A model generated the notes under the pieces. That model had not been told where the DNA came from, made no database searches, and saw only the letters and a program-made list of their open reading frames with translations. The translations under genes and the position numbers were made by a program. DNA of 64,000 nt from Torreya grandis (taxonomy: Eukaryota > Streptophyta > Pinopsida > Cupressales > Taxaceae): the NCBI GenBank assembly GCA_037957365.1, contig JARHVA010000158.1, positions 2,293,001 to 2,357,000 of the forward strand, given 5' to 3'. Below, one piece after another: positions 55,136 through 64,000 of the stretch (its first letter is position 1; each line of letters begins with the position of its first letter).

Positions 55136-55480
55136 CTAAGCACCAAATACTACTAATCTATCCACATGCTTGTTCTCCTCTCTTGGAATAGAAGTGATGT
55201 TGAAAATAGTGAAGTTATCTATAAGGTCCCACACTCTTTGCTTGTAATACTTGAGTAAGGAGTTCTTGGTCAAGCTTTGACCTCTCACTTGGTTCATAAT
55301 CAACTCACTATCTCCAAACACCTATAATTCTTTGATTCCTTTCTTATTTTACCATTTTAGGTCATGAATAAAGGCATCATACTCTACTACATTACAAGTG
55401 TAGGAGAAATGAAACCTAAAATTTGAGAAGTATTTATCCTTTTAAGGTGAAACCAACATTTCCCCACTACTAGCTCCCAA
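55136..55480 (-). pseudogene. D second RNase H (aRNH), upstream of RT
   Basis: The open run 55136-55321 reads MFGDSELIMNQVRGQSLTKN, YYKQRVWDLIDNFTIFNITSIPREENKHVDRLVVFGA, matching the aRNH of a Tat subgroup (VFGDxELxxxQVR...VWDLIDNFxxFNIxxIPREEN). Upstream, to about 55480, faint SYTCNVVEYDAFI and GSRSKLGASSG-like words give the start. It stands between protease and RT, a different position from that in E1, A and B. Confidence 0.82.
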
Positions 55481-55689
55481 CTTACTTCTAGATCCATAAA
55501 AGAATAGCTACCATAAACCACAGTCCTCTTGGTCTATCTTTATCAATTTTAGCATGAAATCATATTTCTCATGCATGCATTAGACTCCAAGACCAAATTA
55601 CTCAATGAAATTTTAAGGATCATGCTCAAATTTGTCATTTCCCCATTCATCTAGGAGTAGGTCAGCAACTCCTATAAGGGAAGATGATG

Positions 55690-56290
55690 GAGATTAATCC
55701 ACTTGGATCTCTTCTTCATCAATTATTGTGTAGTTAACATTTGCTACTTTGGGTGAGTATGGCTCTAGGTGATCCTTATGGATGGGCTCTAACTCAATCT
55801 TCACTTTAGTTCCATACTTTGTCCTAAAAACCATGTAAGACCAGTTGGCTACCAAATATCCACATATCTTGGATGTGAAATCCCTTGACAAATAAAGAGC
55901 AAAGTAAGGAAGAACATTTTCCACTACCACATCATGGGGAATTGAGAATGTGGGATAGGCATGGAGAGTTAGATTCAATCCTCTTACCACTCCCAAGGTA
56001 TTAGATAGTGATCCATCCAACTATAGAACTCCTTTGGTCATTTGTTCATACTTGAGGCCTCATTTATCAGTTATACATTTGGGCATAACTAAGGTGCTTG
56101 CTCCACTATCAATGATGCAATTATGGATCAATAAATCACAAAAAATTAGGGATAAATAGAAGGGAGGGACCTTCTCATCTTTCTTTGCTTGACCAACCAT
56201 GGGAGGAGCCCCATTTACTACCAACACTATCATTTCTTGATGGGACAGCTTGCTCACCCATCCCATACAATTCCTTTTGGAGTATATCAT
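55690..56290 (-). pseudogene. D protease region
   Basis: The run 56060-56290 includes FYLSLIFCDLLIHNCIIDSGASTLVMP, with the Asp-Ser-Gly-Ala catalytic triad motif intact. The second run (55694-56020) continues with LGVVRGLNLTLHAYPTFSIPHDVVVENV, FALYLSRDFTSKICGYLVANWSYM and RTKYGTKVKIELEPIHKDHLEPY, the C-terminal protease part. One stop separates the two runs. Confidence 0.82.
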
Positions 56291-57800
56291 TTTGTCTTGG
56301 TAGTGATAAAGAATCCCATAATGAGATGTTCATGTATAGCTTCTTCATTTGGTCCACTAAATTGATTAAATGATTTCCACCTTTATATTTCTCCTTGGGA
56401 ACATTTGTAACTTGTGGTGCAACCTGAGGAGCTAAAGCTATAACTATTGGCCTATAATTGGGAAACTTTTGATTTGATTATGGTCTTGGGGTTATTTTAG
56501 GTACACTTCCTACTTGATTTTTTAAAGGAGACTATGTATGTGCTTGAGTGGCTACTTGAGCTTCATCAATGGCTCTCCTTTTGGACCTAGTGTTGGATGC
56601 AATACCAACATTTTGATTACTTATGCTCCCCACATAGTTGACTGTGTAGAACTCTCCTTCCAAGTGATTCATAAGAGTGGAATCAGATTGAGCTTGCCTG
56701 CTATATATCCCAAGTTGTGTTGACATCTCAAAATTTAAGAATTGGGCTACTTGATTACCTTGTGCAGACATTCTTTAATTTGGTATCTCATTGACATAAG
56801 CAACCTATTTTTGGCCATGAACAAAGGGTGGATAGTTGGGCTACTCCTACAACAAATTATTTTGAGTGGGGACAAGAGCCATGAAAGATGAAGGGGCATT
56901 TGTATTATATCTTTAATAAGGCTTGACGTGTGTAATTTGACCTTGCCCTTGATTATAATTCTGAAAGGGAGGCATATTCACTTGCCCAAATTACTGATAG
57001 CCTTGATTTGGCCTATAACTCTAAGCTTGTTATCTCTTGAGGGTAATGAACTCATTGGTAACACTCTAAAATAGGATCTTAACTTCATGGATGTCATTTA
57101 TAGGGGTAATAGTTGGATTCTCTTGATTAGGTAGAGGAGCTACAGTGGGAAAAGTAGGCTGGATTGAAGGCTATAAATCATGAAAGAGTAGCATAAGAGG
57201 TCTAGGAACTATCTTTCCTACTTGAACAAGGCAATTTTCAGTATCTATGACTATCTCATAAGTATCAGGTAGAGTGTTTCCACCCATGAACTATATCATG
57301 ACATCAATGTCACTATTTAGGGCCTTTAATTAGTAAAGGAAAACATAGCTTGGGGTTGGCCTCACAAGAATTAGCATTCTATCCCAAGTCTTTTGAAACC
57401 TAGTATTAGAATCTTGCATAAACTCATGTGGGGCTCTCTTCATGGTGGTTAACTGCTTAGCTAGAGACAAATGGTCACTTTTTCCCCCAAACCTATTGGT
57501 CAGGAGGGTCCGTAACTCATTCCATGAGCCAACTAAGTTCATAGGCAAGGCTGCCTACCAATCCAGAACTTTCCCTTTGAAGGACAAGGCTAGAAATCAA
57601 ATGGATACATTTTCTTCAGTGATATTATGGATGTTATAGAGGTTTTCCATTTTTATAATATGTTCAACAGTAGTGATTGGGCCCTCTCCACTAAAGGGAG
57701 GAAAATTTTTGAGAGTTTTCCCTAAAATTGGGTCATACTAATGAAGGTTCAAGGGACTTTGACCATTGAATGTCACAAAAGGGAAAGCTCAGGCTGCCAT
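56291..57800 (-). pseudogene. gag: D gag (decayed)
   Basis: Gag on the minus strand. The best start is ATG at 57800 (Met-Ala-Ala, then a stop, then AFPFVTFNGQSP). The capsid-like part contains KTLKNFPPFSGEGPIT, ALSFKGKVLDW and the open run 57330-57548 (SWNELRTLLTNRFGG, KQLTTMKRAPHEFMQDSNTRFQKTWDRM). A long Pro/Gln/Asn-rich stretch follows (56900-57200), then GEFYTVNYVG...TRSKRRAIDE (56532-56771) and MKKLYMNISLWDSLSLPRQNDIL near 56310. No zinc knuckle was found. The length of about 500 codons is plausible for the family. Confidence 0.8.
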
Positions 57801-58120
57801 GGCTATGAAAGGATTCAACAACAGTCTCCTTGAGTAGGTATATTTATGGTTGGTTTAGGAAAATGGCTTGCTATATAAGGGTGAGTATTTCTAAACCTCA
57901 GCGTTTTTCTTTAGTTCAAATTTAACTCAACAAATTCAAAAGGGACACCCCTAGAAGATGATCTTGTAGTGACCTTTGGCATGGGATGTCAGGTTGGTCA
58001 TTAACTAGAGACTTGGTTCCTAAATGGAGTCATTAAGTGTTGAATATATCTCTTTCTTTTGGAATTTTTTAACAATATCAAGACCAACACCAATCTTGAA
58101 ACTTGTAGGCCACAAAAATT
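57801..58120 (-). other. D leader
   Basis: Non-coding leader between primer-binding site and gag; no feature seen. Confidence 0.4.
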
Positions 58121-58139
58121 CTCCCTCCTAGCATGCTAA
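58121..58139 (-). other. D primer-binding site candidate
   Basis: On the minus strand TTAGCATGCTAGGAGGGAG lies about eight bases after the LTR end and resembles TGGCATGCTCGATGGGAC of B. It is a more diverged copy of the same type. Confidence 0.45.
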
Positions 58140-58146
58140 AAACTAT

Positions 58147-59964
58147 TGATGCAGTGGGGTTCACCCTTTAAAGGGAGGCTCAGCTCTCTTCCTCCATGTG
58201 GCATATGGAGACATTCCTCTTGATATGGGTGGCAAACATGAGGGATGAATCTCTAGATTAGGGGCTAGCTCCCATTGATGTACCCTGAGGCCCTAGATTT
58301 CTTACTACTAACAATGGGGGGGGTGAAAAGGGAGAGAAATACTAAAATCAAAACCTAAACTAAAGTGCTGATGCACCAAAATGGTTGGTCTACTCAGATT
58401 TTCTATACACTTTACACCAGAGAGAAGCAAGCATACACTTCATTCAAATGAGAACCTTTACTACATCATTGTTTCAACAAGGGATCTTATGGGGATATAA
58501 AGAGGAATAACTACCAGAGGCATTCTAAGACACACTATGGATAGCCTATTCACATGCACCTGTACTCTAAGCTGGACAATTCTTGTTGACCTACAAGAGA
58601 ATAACTCATAATACACTAGATATGTTGGCATAAAATTATGAAATCATGAAAATAAAATCATTTAATATAAGATAAAACCATAGACATATGCAAAATTGCA
58701 AGCTCAAATGGAGGTAAAATTGTCTTTCTGATTCAAGGTAAATTCTTACAAGGCTTCACCATAAAAATTGAGATATATATATCTTCTCAAATGAGATGTT
58801 ACAAATATATAGAGAACTAGAAACAAGATAGCTGACAAATCAAGGAATGAAAACCCAATCTAAGTTAAACACTTATACAAAGACCAAAAGACCATGTTTA
58901 TATCATATTCTTCCAAATATGTATGGGAGATCCATGTTATAGATGTGAAAGTCACCACCATTGCTATCTTGGGCTTGCAAAAACATGGGAGACCATCTCG
59001 AGCAATTGACAAGGCCATTCTGAGTTATTATGATTGACTATGTTTTCTTCAATACCTAGATGTGACTTTGGATGCACATTAATGGTGAAGCATGAAAACA
59101 TGAGATGCTAGTCTTTATAGTTTTAAAACCAATTTATTTGATTGGTTTTTGGTAGATATATTTCACCAAATATATTAATTCTCCTTGATGAGTCATATAT
59201 GCCACTTGTCTTGGTCTGAGTGGTCATTGATATTGTCCTTTGTCTTTGTTAGTAGCTATACTATTCCTTGTTTTGTCTTTTCCACTTTTTCTTTGCCTAT
59301 GTATTATCTCCTTCCTTTGACTTCTCCTTTGACTTGGCCTTTTCTTTGCTTTATCTTTGACTTATAGGGCATTCTTTGTCTCAGGATTTTTTCCATGCTT
59401 TCTTTTGGACAAAATGTCTAAAGGAATTCCTTCAAACATTTTGTTCAAAGGAATTATTTCTTTTAATTACTTCTTTTCCTAAAGGGCAGGTGCCCCTTGG
59501 GCATTTTGTCTTTGTTCTTCACTTTCTCAAGGTGCCCTCTGCAAGTGCACTTTGTGCCTTAAAATACCCCTTCAGAACTTTTGATTTGGTTCTACCACCA
59601 ACTAAGGTGCCCTCTATAAGGGCACATACCCTTCAAAAAATTTCAAACATCCTTCAAGATGTCAAAATTCCCTCTAAAGGAAATCCATTACCTTTTTTGA
59701 ATTACTTTACAATATTTTAGGTTCTTCAATCACTTTTAATTATAAAATTAGACAAGTAATGCACTTGCACAAACCCAATTTGTACTTAGCAAAGTAGAAT
59801 GAGGGAAATACCTAGATTTTTCATGAGAAAGGTCTAGCAGAGAACATTTTTACATAAGGCATCAGAGGGATGATCTAGCCAAAACATGGATTGGATGAAT
59901 TTTGCAAAGAAAAAGGAGGGGGTGCCCAATTTTGGCTTATAAGACTAAAAATTGGTCAACACTA
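58147..59964 (-). repeat. D 5' LTR
   Basis: Aligns with 50834-52189 and has an extra stretch at about 59330-59790 that is deleted from, or was never in, the other copy. The end at 59964 is chosen because it gives an exact CCTAT duplication; the terminal CA would then be TA. Confidence 0.82.
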
Positions 59965-59969
59965 CCTAT
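59965..59969. repeat. Target-site duplication CCTAT (right of D)
   Basis: Matches 50829-50833. The LTR end on this side is ambiguous by a few bases. Confidence 0.55.
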
Positions 59970-61020
59970 TATGTTAGAAGGGTTGACTTTATTTGTAAAA
60001 AAATATTATCTGAATAATGTAAAATTGGTTTTTTATGTAAATTTGTCTAGTTTCCTTGTAGTTCTTCCCCTTTCTTTCTAATTTTATGGATTAACACTAA
60101 TTTTATAGGACTATAATTTGTGCTTTTCTACTGATTTTATTCATTAACTAGGATGTGTTTCTACTATTTTAGTTAGGTTATTCAAATCCTTTCATTTTAT
60201 TTTAAGTCTATAAGGATATTTGTAATTAAGTATAGACCTATCTATATTCATTCATTAAAAGAGTCTTAGAATTAAGCATTTTTCATTACTCCTCATACTC
60301 TCTTTGTGTGTGATTAAAGCTTGAACCATCTTGAAAATTAGCATACAGTATGCAACTGTAGCTAGGCATGTTGTGGTCTTGAAATCATTTATCTTTACCA
60401 TTTAATCAAAAGACTTTCTTTCTACCTTACTCCCCCTCTTCTTATATTTAATTATGAAAAATTTATATTTCCCTTTCTTTAAAAATGGTGAAGTGAAGAA
60501 AAGTAGGGCTCTAAAATTCAATATGTGGTATTGGCCTAGCTAGAAGCATATAAGTTTCATGAGTTAGTGATAAAATTAGTATTAGACCTATGGTGGTAGT
60601 GTTGTATCTCTTAGGGACCTATTCCAAATGGAGCCCTATACCTGCAACATGTGCCCACTATTGTCTTAGCAACAACCCTAAAATGAAAAGACATAAGTCT
60701 TCTAATTATTCTTGAGATCATTTAGTGCATCTAACCTCATATTTACAACTGGGATGGAGATCTTAGACTAAAAAATACTTGGTGATATAAGGAGGTCACC
60801 CCTTCTCACTATCTAACAAAGCCTTAAGTTACTATCCCACCTATGAGCAACTTAGATCTTAGTGTGTAGATCACTATAACCTGATCTAGTCTTGAATGAC
60901 TAATAATATTCCCATTACAATTCCATAAGATAATTAGAACTTCTAGGAGCCCAAGATATGTGGTTATGTCTGCTATCTCATCCTAATAGTTTGTCCATAA
61001 CAAACATCCACCTATAACTA
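59970..61020 (+). other. Possible right part of E 5' LTR and leader
   Basis: No gene seen. TAAGTATAGACC...ATTCATTCATTAAAA near 60220-60260 has the look of an LTR transcription region. TAGGCATGTTGTGGTCTT at about 60363 could be a decayed primer-binding site related to those of B and D. Both are tentative. Confidence 0.3.
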
Positions 61021-61025
61021 CACCT

Positions 61026-61430
61026 ATGGTATGGTTGGTTGGGTTTGTTATTGAAATTCTTGGAGTTTTCCATAATTTACCTAAGAATCCAGAAAGGTAC
61101 CTCTTAATATTTACACTAGGTGTGGGACGTACCACTAAGGAACATGTAACATCATACAAAACTACTCTCATGCTTCTAAATAATGAATATGAGAACATTT
61201 TTTATAGTATTTTTCCAATTCACTTTGATGGATGCAATGTATGATTGGTTCTTGAACTTATTTTAAGGCTCTATAATAAGCTATGACCAATTCAATAACA
61301 TGTTCTGAACCCAATTTGGGCAAGTCATCGATCCTAGTGTGTTTTACCAACATTTCACTTGCATCATAATGGAACCTAATGATCCATAGTAAACTTCAAT
61401 TATATGTTGTATAATATGTATATCTAAATA
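61026..61430 (+). pseudogene. gag: E gag fragment
   Basis: The open run 61026-61244 reads VFHNLPKNPERYLLIFTLGVGRT, VTSYKTTLMLLNNEYENIFYSIFPIHFDGCNV, matching retrotransposon gag (FxGxPExHLxxF...AxxFP). Sequence to about 61400 continues it in a broken frame. Much shorter than D gag, so part is missing. Confidence 0.6.
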
Positions 61431-61539
61431 ACTATGTTATATATATTATATGTCTAGCTAGTCCTTAAAATATACAAAAATGAAATATATCCTTGGACTA
61501 TTATGTTCCTACATAGAGGTCTTTTAGTGGTAGACTTAC

Positions 61540-61957
61540 CTCTAGCTTATTCTAAGGCTATAAAAGTAGACAAACAATTAAATAATCAAGGTTTGTTTCC
61601 ATCAATGATCCTAAATCTACTACCAAATATGCATGTTTTGAACCCCCTCTTTACCACTAGATATAATATACCCATGCCATAACTAGTGCCACTGACAAAC
61701 CAACTTATTTTGAGGCATAATTTAATGTAGTCGATTTTTTCATGATTTATAAATTCAAGGTAGTGGTTGAGCTCTTGAATGTTGATATGTATATAGAATA
61801 TGAGCCTAGGTCCAAAAAATTTATGTATATTAAATTAGTGGATATCCCTAAGGCTTATGGGACGTTGCTTTGTAGAGACTTATATAAAACCTTGAATGGG
61901 CATATGGCTACAAAATTCTACCATATGTGGTTTTCTTGGAGAGGTGTATCTAATTAG
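61540..61957 (+). pseudogene. E protease C-terminal region
   Basis: The open run 61742-61957 (YKFKVVVELLNVDMYIEYE, YIKLVDIPKAYGTLLCRDLYKTLNGHMATKFYHMWF) corresponds to the part of protease containing the LLxRDW/LxGxxxxxFSHMW segment, as in D 55694-56020. The catalytic Asp motif is not readable upstream. Confidence 0.6.
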
Positions 61958-62119
61958 ATTTGTGTTAACATAAAACCAAGAATGAAACACATGATCATAT
62001 AATATAATACAATCAATGAAAGAGTAAATTTATTATCCTACAACATAAGTGTTTATACTTTTTATATAAAATGTAATAAAAACCAAGATATTAAAGCTCC
62101 TGAATGGACAAGTATATGA

Positions 62120-62545
62120 CCCTTGTATTTTGGTGTATCCCATTATAAATAAGGTTTTGGATTAGGAATTATTCTCATTGATCCATTATGGAAATGACAC
62201 TTAGCTACCTATAGGAACCATTTAACTTACACCAAAAACCTATTAGAATATAAGGCCTTGATCTTAGGACTGTAGTTGGCATTGAAACATAGGGTCAAAT
62301 AATTAGGAGTGTTTTGAGATTATGAATTGGTAGTGAACCAAGTCAATATCAAATTATAATTTAAGTTATATTTTTTTAAGTAAAAACATAGGGTATGGGA
62401 TTTAATATAAATGTTCAATTATTTTAATGTCATCCCTATTACTTAAAAATAAAATCATGTGGTTGATTCATTAGAAATTGTTGTTGCCAACTTGACACCC
62501 CTAGAAAAAAAAATTAGTAAAGCTCATACCATATCCCTTAGTACT
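62120..62545 (+). pseudogene. E second RNase H (aRNH)
   Basis: The frame shows FGLGIILIDPL, YTKNLLEYKALILGL, LALKHRVK*LGVF*DYELVVNQVN (motif around the catalytic Asp), then HRVWDLI*MFNYFNVIPIT and HVVDSLEIVVANLTPL. It matches D 55136-55480 in type and lies before RT. Stops and frame breaks are frequent. Confidence 0.65.
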
Positions 62546-62985
62546 AGATAATGTTAACAACTTCTAGGTATTTTAAGGTGACTTTCACATTTTAGAATTC
62601 CTCAATAAATTATGGTACTTGAGACCCAAGTTATAGATGAGGTAGAAAGAGATGACCCTATAAATGAAAAATGTGACCAGGATAAAACTTTGAACTTGAA
62701 ATAAAATCAAGTTACAAAAAGAATGATATCCTTTGAGAGAGTGTTTGACCTTAACAAGTGTACACATAATCTTGAGAGGTTAATACACTCAAACCAAAAG
62801 TGTAGAATGATTAATCTGGGATCATCAGATTAGCTCCAAGATGTTCATATTGGTCTAAATTACATTCCTATTAAATTTAAACAACTTAGTAAACTATTTT
62901 TGTAGTATTGAGATGTTATTTCTTGGGCCTATGGAGACCTTAAGGTTTTTGACCCAAAGATAATAACCCACACTATCCTACTCAA
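62546..62985 (+). pseudogene. E aRNH-RT linker
   Basis: Partly readable as an acidic linker (ETQVIDEVERDDPINEKCDQ near 62625) and lead-in to RT (YIPIKFKQLSKLFL near 62860-62905). No catalytic motif. Confidence 0.4.
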
Positions 62986-63820
62986 TTATAACTAAAATCC
63001 CTTTATATAAATTAATAACCTATGAACCTAATATTGGAACCATTTATTCATAAGGAGGTCCAAAAACTCATGTCAGGTAGGATTATCCTCCCAATTAATC
63101 ACTCTACCTAGGTAGCTAACTTAGTGCCATTCTGTAAAATAATAGAGAAATTAATTAGGTGTGGATTTTATAAATTTGATCCAATCTTCTAAAAAATATA
63201 AATATCCTTTACCTTTATTAGATGAGGTGATATAGATGGTAAGTGGATCCTAGATAGTGTCCTTATTGTATGGATTATTAGGATATAATCAAGTTCTAGT
63301 ATAGTAATCCAAGCCTACATTTACAACCAAGAGGGGCACCTTCACTTGCAAATGAATGTCATTCATCCTTATTAATGTAGGATCCACCTTTCATAGAGCT
63401 ATGTAATTTTGTTTAAAAGGTATGATAGGTAAATACATTATTATTTACATGGATAACTTTACTATTTTTTAAAAATGTATGTTTGATCACATTTGACATC
63501 TTCAAAATATATTTGAAAGGTGTAGAAGGTATGTTATCTCACTTAACCCAAAGAAAATTCTATTTTGTGTTATTGAAGATAAGCTTATAAATCATGTCAT
63601 CATGAAGGAAGGTATTTATATTGACCCTAAGTGTGACAATGTGATTTATAAGATACCTTTTCCTAATAGTAAAAAGTAATTAAAGTCATTCTTTGGTAAT
63701 CTTAACTTTTTATGCAAATTCGTATCTAGTTTTGTCAAAATTATTAAACCTTTGAATGAAATGTTAAGATAGGAATTAAAGGTGGAGTGGAATTATAAAA
63801 CTAGAGAATCATTACAATAA
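62986..63820 (+). pseudogene. pol: E reverse transcriptase (decayed)
   Basis: Recognisable order: KYKYPLPLLDEVI near 63200, motif A SLLYGLLGYNQVLV (63255-63300; catalytic Asp is Tyr), FTTKRGTFTCK*MSFILINVGSTFHRAM, then GKYIIIYMDNFTIF (63430-63470; YMDN instead of YMDD), FERCRRYVISLNPKKILF, DKLINHVIMKEGIYIDP and KSFFGNLNFLCKFVSSFVKIIKPLNEM. Two catalytic Asp are lost, so it is inactive. Confidence 0.78.
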
Positions 63821-64000
63821 ATAAACTAAGCCATCATGTAGGAACCAGTCTTAATCATCCTAGACTACATAAATGACTTCTACCTCTATTCCTTCACATC
63901 ATAGCACACCATAATTGTAGTGTTCACCCAAACATTGGATGAAAATGAGAACCTAATCAATTTCATGAGAAAAAAATTTTATTATTACAAACTAAATTAT
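63821..64000 (+). pseudogene. pol: E RNase H start (cut by window end)
   Basis: EPVLIILDYINDFYLYSFTS near 63845-63905, then TIIVVFTQTLDENENLINFM, the start of the Ty3 RNase H after RT. It runs off the window. Confidence 0.5.

Larger units (their letters stand above)
50834..59964 (-). mobile_element. Element D: minus-strand Tat-type retrotransposon
   Basis: A 9.1-kb element on the minus strand with LTRs at 58147-59964 (5') and 50834-about 52189 (3'). Coding order along the minus strand: gag, protease, aRNH, RT, RNase H, integrase. The integrase reading ends right beside the 3' LTR, so there is no long 3' region and no PMD-like gene. aRNH lies before RT, unlike in E1, A and B. Several open runs over 120 codons remain, so it is less decayed than A or E1. 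Confidence 0.88.
61021..64000 (+). mobile_element. Element E: Tat-type retrotransposon, cut by window end
   Basis: Plus-strand order: gag, protease, aRNH, RT, start of RNase H. The arrangement with aRNH before RT is the same as in D. The element continues past 64000, so integrase and 3' LTR are not visible. It is heavily decayed, with stops every 20-40 codons. Confidence 0.75.

Noticed and set aside
1..64000. Host genes, tRNA or rRNA genes, plastid or bacterial sequence
   Set aside because: I found no intact non-transposon domain, no cloverleaf or rRNA words, and no ribosome-binding-site-led gene clusters.

Overview
This window looks like a piece of a large, repeat-rich plant nuclear genome. 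I see no intact host gene, rRNA, tRNA or CRISPR array. Nearly everything recognisable is decayed Ty3/gypsy LTR retrotransposon sequence of the Tat type, which is identified by a second RNase H domain (aRNH) beside the normal RT-RNase H. Seed-plant origin is likely; a gymnosperm would fit, but that is a guess. Most premature stops are TAG, TAA or TGA where homologues have CAG, CAA or CGA, as expected from old methylated and silenced copies.

Layout. 1-300: 21-bp degenerate tandem repeats. 301-15807: element E1 (plus strand), with 1.45-1.48 kb LTRs, gag, a pol with its RT core missing, RNase H, aRNH, integrase, then an antisense gene remnant encoding a plant mobile domain (PMD)-like protein. A 1473-bp solo LTR of another family (13444-14916, flanked by ACTTC) sits inside the E1 3' LTR. 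15808-17526 and 33578-about 48000: two halves of element A (plus), split inside gag by element B. B (17527-33577, plus) has both LTRs and a TAGCT/TAGCC target-site duplication. A also carries an antisense PMD-like remnant; B does not. About 48890-50330: a hidden tandem array of about 88 bp period. 50829-59969: element D (minus), a second Tat lineage in which aRNH lies between protease and RT. 61000-64000: element E (plus), with the same order as D, cut by the window end; D may be inserted in E's 5' LTR.

How the parts relate. E1, A and B are one broad group: similar primer-binding sites, polypurine tracts followed by TGTAGA, and domain order gag-PR-RT-RH-aRH-INT. D and E form a second group with order gag-PR-aRH-RT-RH-INT. 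None can be autonomous as it stands: frames are broken, and the first integrase catalytic Asp is replaced in all four integrases that can be read.

Most interesting: the antisense PMD-like genes in E1 and A, one with a plausible TATA box of its own; the solo LTR carrying repeated ACCGACGTCGGT palindromes that combine DRE-like and ACGT cores; the two placements of aRNH; and several tandem arrays (21, 33, 37 and 88 bp) in or beside the elements. All alignments were done by eye, so boundaries given as approximate should be treated that way.
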